A stretch of DNA of 25,801 nt from CAG-533 sp963645165 (GTDB lineage Bacteria; Bacillota_I; Bacilli_A; RF39; UBA660): positions 1 to 25,801 of the forward strand of contig CAVIQT010000004.1 in assembly GCA_963645165.1 (NCBI GenBank), given 5' to 3'. The notes below the pieces were generated by a model. It saw only the letters and a program-made list of their open reading frames with translations, made no database searches and was not told the origin of the DNA. A program made the position numbers and the translations under genes. This document shows positions 21,903 through 25,801 of this stretch, in pieces (within the stretch, counting starts at the first letter, position 1; the number at the start of each line of letters is the position of its first letter).

Positions 21903-24539
21903 ATGACAAAGTTTGTTTATTTATTTAGTGAAGGTAATGCAAGTATGCGTAATCTTTTAGGTGGTAAGGGGGCTAATTTAGCGGAGATGACTAATATTGG
22001 TTTACCGGTTCCGCAAGGGTTTACTATTACTACGGAAGCATGTACTAAGTATTATGAAGATGGAAGAGTAATTAGTGAAGAAATTGAAAGAGAAATAGAT
22101 GAAAATATTTCTAAGTTAGAAGAGATTACTGGTAAAAGGTTTGGTGATAAGGAAAATCCTTTATTAGTCTCTGTAAGAAGTGGCGCTAGAGCAAGTATGC
22201 CTGGTATGATGGATACTATTCTTAATTTAGGATTAAATGAAGAAGTAGTGGATGTTCTTTCTAAAAAGAGTAATAATCCTAGATGGGCTTGGGATTGTTA
22301 TAGAAGATTTATTCAGATGTATTCTGATGTTGTTATGGAAGTTGGTAAGAAATACTTTGAACAACTAATAGATAAGATGAAGGAAGATAAAAATATTAAG
22401 TTAGATGTTGAACTTACGGCTGATGATTTAAAAGAGCTTGCTAAAGAGTTTAAGGAAGAGTATAAATCTAAAATTGGGAAAGATTTTCCAGATGATCCTA
22501 GAGAGCAATTAATGGGCGCTATTAAGGCTGTATTTAGATCTTGGGATAATCCTCGTGCGAATGTTTATCGTAGGGATAATGATATTCCATATTCTTGGGG
22601 AACTGCTGTTAATGTTCAATCAATGGCTTTTGGTAATATGGGAGATGACTGCGGAACTGGTGTTGCATTTACAAGGGATCCGGCTACTGGGGAAAAAGGT
22701 TTGTTTGGGGAATTTTTAACAAATGCCCAGGGTGAAGATGTTGTTGCTGGAGTTAGAACACCAATGAAGATATCTGAGATGGCTAGTAAGTTTCCAGATG
22801 CTTTTGAAGAGTTTAAAAAGGTATGTGTTACTTTAGAGAATCATTATCGTGATATGCAAGATATGGAGTTTACGGTAGAGCATGGTAAGTTATTTATGCT
22901 TCAAACAAGAAATGGTAAAAGAACTGCACAGGCAGCTTTAAAAATTGCTTGTGATTTAGTTGATGAAGGTATGCGTAGTGAAGAAGAGGCTGTACTGATG
23001 ATTGATCCAAGAAATTTAGATACATTATTACATCCTCAGTTTGATAGTGTTGCTTTAAAGGCAGCTAGCCCAATTGGAAAAGGTTTAGGAGCATCACCAG
23101 GGGCTGCTTGTGGTAAGATTGTTTTTACAGCAGAGGATGCGGTTACTTATGGTACTGGCGGAAAAGGAGAAAAGGTTGTTTTAGTTAGACTTGAAACTAG
23201 TCCTGAAGATATTACAGGTATGAAAGCTGCTCAAGGTATTTTAACTGTTCGTGGTGGTATGACTAGTCATGCGGCAGTAGTTGCTCGTGGGATGGGTTCT
23301 TGCTGCGTATCTGGTTGTGGTGATATCATTATGAATGAGGCTAAAAAAGAATTTACTTTAAAAGGTAAAGTTTATCATGAAGGTGATGTAATTTCTATTG
23401 ATGGGACAACTGGTAATATTTATGATGGTGAAATTAAAACAGTTGATGCTACTATTGCGGGTGAATTTGGGCGTGTTATGGCATGGGCTGATAAATATCG
23501 TAAATTAGGTGTTAGAACTAATGCGGATACTCCAAAAGATACTAAGAAAGCTATTGAACTTGGAGCAGAAGGTATTGGTTTATGTAGAACTGAGCATATG
23601 TTCTTTGATGAAGAGAGAATATTTAATTTAAGAAGAATGATTTTATCTGAAACTGTTGAAGATAGAGAGAAGTATTTAAATTTATTAATTCCATATCAAA
23701 AGAATGATTTTAAAGAAATGTATAAGGAATTAAAGGGATTACCAATGACTGTTCGTTATATTGATCCACCACTTCATGAGTTTATTCCAAAAACTGAAAG
23801 TGAAATGGCTGAACTTGCTTCTTCAATGGGTATTACGGTTGAGCATATTATTGATGTATGTAATGAATTACATGAGTTTAATCCAATGATGGGACATCGT
23901 GGATGCCGTTTGGTAGTAACTTATCCAGAAATTGCTAGAATGCAAACGAGAGCTTTGATGGAAGCAGCTATTGAAGTGTCTGAAGAAGAGGGGGTTGATA
24001 TTGTACCAGAAATTATGATTCCGCTTGTTGGAGATGTTAAAGAGTTAAAGTATGTTAAAGATGTGGTATTAGAAACTGCGGAACTTGTTAAAAAAGAAAA
24101 GGGTTCTAGTATGAATTATCATATTGGTACAATGATTGAAATACCAAGAGCAGCATTAACTGCTGATAAAATTGCTAAGGAAGCAGAGTTCTTCTCATTT
24201 GGTACTAATGATTTAACACAGATGACATTTGGTTTTTCAAGAGATGATGCTGGTAAGTTCTTAAATTCTTATTATGAAAAGAAAATTTATGAACAAGATC
24301 CATTTGCTAAATTAGATCAAGAAGGTGTAGGACAATTAGTTAAGATGGCAGTAGAAAAAGGCAAAGCTACAAGGGCTGATATTAAACTTGGTATTTGCGG
24401 AGAACATGGTGGAGATCCATCAAGTGTAGAGTTCTGTCATAATATTGGACTTACTTATGTTTCTTGTTCACCATTTAGAGTTCCAATTGCACGTTTAGCT
24501 GCTGCGCAAGCCGCTATTAAATCTGGGGATAGAAAGTAA
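21903..24539 (+). CDS. ppdK: pyruvate, phosphate dikinase
   Basis: Reversibly converts pyruvate, ATP and phosphate into PEP, AMP and diphosphate. In low-GC anaerobes it usually stands in for or supplements pyruvate kinase in glycolysis. The protein has 878 residues, the usual length. Order: nucleotide-binding domain (GGKGANLAEM, VPQGFTITTEA, SVRSGARASMPGMMDT), the phosphohistidine domain with GGMTSHAAVVARG (catalytic His456, with Thr454 at the position phosphorylated by the PDRP regulator in plants and some bacteria), and a PEP/pyruvate TIM barrel with GICGEHGGDP (Cys832). These positions agree with the clostridial enzyme within one residue. AAGGAAAGTGAT (21887-21898) supports ATG 21903 rather than GTG 21894. 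No clear terminator follows within 90 bases. I see no PDRP gene in the window. Confidence 0.98.
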   Translation: MTKFVYLFSEGNASMRNLLGGKGANLAEMTNIGLPVPQGFTITTEACTKYYEDGRVISEEIEREIDENISKLEEITGKRFGDKENPLLVSVRSGARASMPGMMDTILNLGLNEEVVDVLSKKSNNPRWAWDCYRRFIQMYSDVVMEVGKKYFEQLIDKMKEDKNIKLDVELTADDLKELAKEFKEEYKSKIGKDFPDDPREQLMGAIKAVFRSWDNPRANVYRRDNDIPYSWGTAVNVQSMAFGNMGDDCGTGVAFTRDPATGEKGLFGEFLTNAQGEDVVAGVRTPMKISEMASKFPDAFEEFKKVCVTLENHYRDMQDMEFTVEHGKLFMLQTRNGKRTAQAALKIACDLVDEGMRSEEEAVLMIDPRNLDTLLHPQFDSVALKAASPIGKGLGASPGAACGKIVFTAEDAVTYGTGGKGEKVVLVRLETSPEDITGMKAAQGILTVRGGMTSHAAVVARGMGSCCVSGCGDIIMNEAKKEFTLKGKVYHEGDVISIDGTTGNIYDGEIKTVDATIAGEFGRVMAWADKYRKLGVRTNADTPKDTKKAIELGAEGIGLCRTEHMFFDEERIFNLRRMILSETVEDREKYLNLLIPYQKNDFKEMYKELKGLPMTVRYIDPPLHEFIPKTESEMAELASSMGITVEHIIDVCNELHEFNPMMGHRGCRLVVTYPEIARMQTRALMEAAIEVSEEEGVDIVPEIMIPLVGDVKELKYVKDVVLETAELVKKEKGSSMNYHIGTMIEIPRAALTADKIAKEAEFFSFGTNDLTQMTFGFSRDDAGKFLNSYYEKKIYEQDPFAKLDQEGVGQLVKMAVEKGKATRADIKLGICGEHGGDPSSVEFCHNIGLTYVSCSPFRVPIARLAAAQAAIKSGDRK

Positions 24540-24633
24540 TTTGCTTAAAATATTGTAAAGTGCCTGTTTTAAGAATAAAATTAAAAAAATAATAATATTG
24601 TTTTTGATGAATATATTATAAATTATTGTTAGT
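24540..24633. other. gene-free spacer after ppdK
   Basis: AT-rich, with no coding potential seen. CTTAAAA and TTTTAAG around 24543-24575 form an inverted repeat, but no T-run follows, so a terminator is doubtful. Confidence 0.4.
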
Positions 24634-24662
24634 TTGACATAGAAAAATATTTGTGATATATT
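24634..24662 (+). promoter_or_regulatory. strong promoter of the kinase leader
   Basis: TTGACA (24634-24639), a 17-base spacer and TATATT (24657-24662) preceded by TGA, an extended -10. This is the best-matching promoter in the window. It gives a transcript start near 24669 and a leader of about 185 bases, far longer than any other here. Confidence 0.75.
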
Positions 24663-24697
24663 CTCTATGCAATGAAAAAATGTTAAATCATTTTTGT

Positions 24698-24730
24698 AAG
24701 GGGTCTATTTTAGGATAGAGTCCTATTTTT
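24698..24730 (+). promoter_or_regulatory. leader hairpin element, copy 1
   Basis: GGGG-TCTA (24700-24707) pairs imperfectly with TAGAG-TCC (24716-24723), with an eight-base loop TTTTAGGA (24708-24715) and a T-run at 24726-24730. It is terminator-like. The same loop and a matching stem recur in copy 2. Confidence 0.55.
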
Positions 24731-24784
24731 CTGTAAAAAATTTAAGAGTAAAAAAATTTGAGTGGAAAGTGAAATAAATGTTAA

Positions 24785-24817
24785 AAGGGGATCTATTTTA
24801 GGATGGATTTCTTTTTG
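24785..24817 (+). promoter_or_regulatory. leader hairpin element, copy 2
   Basis: GGGATCTA (24788-24795) pairs with TGGATTTC (24804-24811), using several G-T pairs, around the same loop TTTTAGGA (24796-24803), followed by TTTTT (24812-24816). The copies are 87-88 bases apart. Differences between them in the stem (an A replaced by G opposite T) keep the pairing. Confidence 0.55.
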
Positions 24818-24852
24818 TTATATATTTAAAATAAGAAAGAAAGTGTTAGGTT

Positions 24853-25734
24853 ATGGAAATACCAATAGATTATAAAAGTAAGATTATTAATGATAATGGA
24901 AAGTTATGGCTTGATGAACTTCAAGGGTTAATAAAAAAGTATATTGATAAATTTGATTTAAGAAATATTGAAATAGTACCTAAATTATCTATAAATTTTG
25001 TTTTTTATGCTACTTCTATTTTTGGTGATGTAATTATTAAATTTTGTAAGTCTCTTGATGGCGCTAGAGATGAGATTAATTTTATTAAGAATTGTAATTC
25101 AAAGTATATGGTTAGGATGTTTTATTATAATTATGAAGATAGAATTATTATTTTAGAGAGAATTAAACCGGGTGATTCTTTAAGTAATTATGGTGATATT
25201 AATTATAGATTAAGAATGGCTAAAATAATTTTTGACGATATTTATTTAAGTGAAGTAAGTGATGTATGTAAGAAGTATTATGTTTCTTTTTGTAATAAGG
25301 CTAGTAATGTTAATATAATAAGTAAGTTAGATAGTGATAGTAAGTTAATGCTTGATAAGGCTAATATATTTTATAAAGATATAGAAAATTGTAAGTTAGA
25401 GGGGTGCATTTTACATAGAGATTTACATTATAAAAATATCTTATATGATGGTAATAATTTTAGAGTTATTGATCCTCATGGAGTGTATGGTTATAGGGTA
25501 TTTGAATTACCACAAATTATTAGGGCTGAATTTAATAGAAGTGATAATAAGTTAGAACTAAAAGATATTATTTTAAAAGTTTCGGAGCTTTTTAATTTTG
25601 ATTTTGAAATAGTATGTAAAGTTTTATATATTGATACCGTTGAAAAGTTATTATATTTTACATCAGCAGCGTATGATGAAGAATATATTAATGACTGTAA
25701 GATGACTTGTAATAAAATAATTAGTTATTTATAA
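24853..25734 (+). CDS. APH/hydroxyurea-kinase-like small-molecule phosphotransferase
   Basis: A 293-residue protein with the protein-kinase-like fold of aminoglycoside and choline kinases. A Lys in the strand VIIKFCKS (about residues 61-68) is the likely ATP-binding Lys. The catalytic loop LHRDLHYKN gives D190 and N195, and IDPHG gives the metal-binding D207. DPHG followed by a VYGYRVFELPQIIR segment is closest to the APH(6)/hydroxyurea-kinase group (PF04655 type), where DPKG is usual. The substrate could be an aminoglycoside, a nucleoside or an unrelated metabolite; resistance is not demonstrated. The ribosome binding site is weak (AGG at 24848-24850). The long leader with two terminator-like hairpins suggests expression controlled by attenuation. 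Confidence 0.85.
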   Translation: MEIPIDYKSKIINDNGKLWLDELQGLIKKYIDKFDLRNIEIVPKLSINFVFYATSIFGDVIIKFCKSLDGARDEINFIKNCNSKYMVRMFYYNYEDRIIILERIKPGDSLSNYGDINYRLRMAKIIFDDIYLSEVSDVCKKYYVSFCNKASNVNIISKLDSDSKLMLDKANIFYKDIENCKLEGCILHRDLHYKNILYDGNNFRVIDPHGVYGYRVFELPQIIRAEFNRSDNKLELKDIILKVSELFNFDFEIVCKVLYIDTVEKLLYFTSAAYDEEYINDCKMTCNKIISYL

Positions 25735-25801
25735 TTTTTAAATATTATAATTTTTGTAAGAGTAATTATCTATATTATAGTTAACTTCTTTAATATTATA
25801 G
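25735..25801. other. AT-rich window end
   Basis: No gene seen. A TATAAT lies at 25746-25751, perhaps belonging to a gene beyond the window. Confidence 0.3.

Noticed and set aside
24853..25734. Proven antibiotic resistance gene
   Set aside because: The kinase fold is clear but substrate cannot be read from the sequence; many chromosomal relatives act on metabolites.
1..25801. Mycoplasma-type genetic code with TGA as Trp
   Set aside because: TGA ends the genes at 1703 and 5695, and Trp is TGG in conserved positions of PolC, PpdK and others, so the standard code applies.

Overview
The window reads as a chromosome segment from a very AT-rich member of the Bacillota/Mycoplasmatota (an RF39-like or other gut Bacilli-type lineage is my inference, not shown). 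The basis is a Gram-positive PolC replicative polymerase, Obg, the sirA-yneF neighbour pair known from Bacillus, the yceD-rpmF pair, and a pyruvate phosphate dikinase. TGA is used as a stop and TGG as Trp, so the code is standard. Every gene I accept is on the + strand.

Layout. 1-475: no gene; an inverted repeat, then a probable structured RNA ending in an intrinsic terminator. 500-5720: a promoter, four closely packed genes and a terminator. The four encode an unrecognised soluble protein, a membrane-anchored McrB-type AAA+ ATPase, a DUF2357-like protein with no visible nuclease domain, and a membrane protein with extracellular calcium-type DGDG repeats. This cassette is the best candidate for an undescribed system. 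5720-13002: polC, a PfkB-fold protein lacking its catalytic Asp, a stand-alone Smr domain protein and obgE. 13020-15246: two exported proteins, the first behind a promoter with a run of eight G in its spacer. 15281-16622: sirA, yneF, yceD, rpmF. 16653-18569: a DUF5684-like membrane protein, a small unknown protein and a single-pass Ig-like surface protein. 18634-18710: a CAT-anticodon tRNA. 18756-20248: a modular surface protein. 20254-24539: a XerC/D recombinase, a single-pass membrane protein and ppdK. 24634-25734: a strong promoter, two copies of a hairpin element, and an APH-like small-molecule kinase.

Housekeeping functions (replication, ribosome assembly, chromosome dimer resolution, pyruvate/PEP conversion) are interleaved with short transcription units for cell-surface proteins. 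Units are compact. Terminators overlap stop codons, promoters sit in the preceding terminator, and 5' leaders are so short that several long-ORF start codons lie at or upstream of the predicted transcription start. For those genes I moved the start downstream to the codon with a usable ribosome binding site.

All family assignments come from reading motifs by eye. No database search, folding program or alignment was run.
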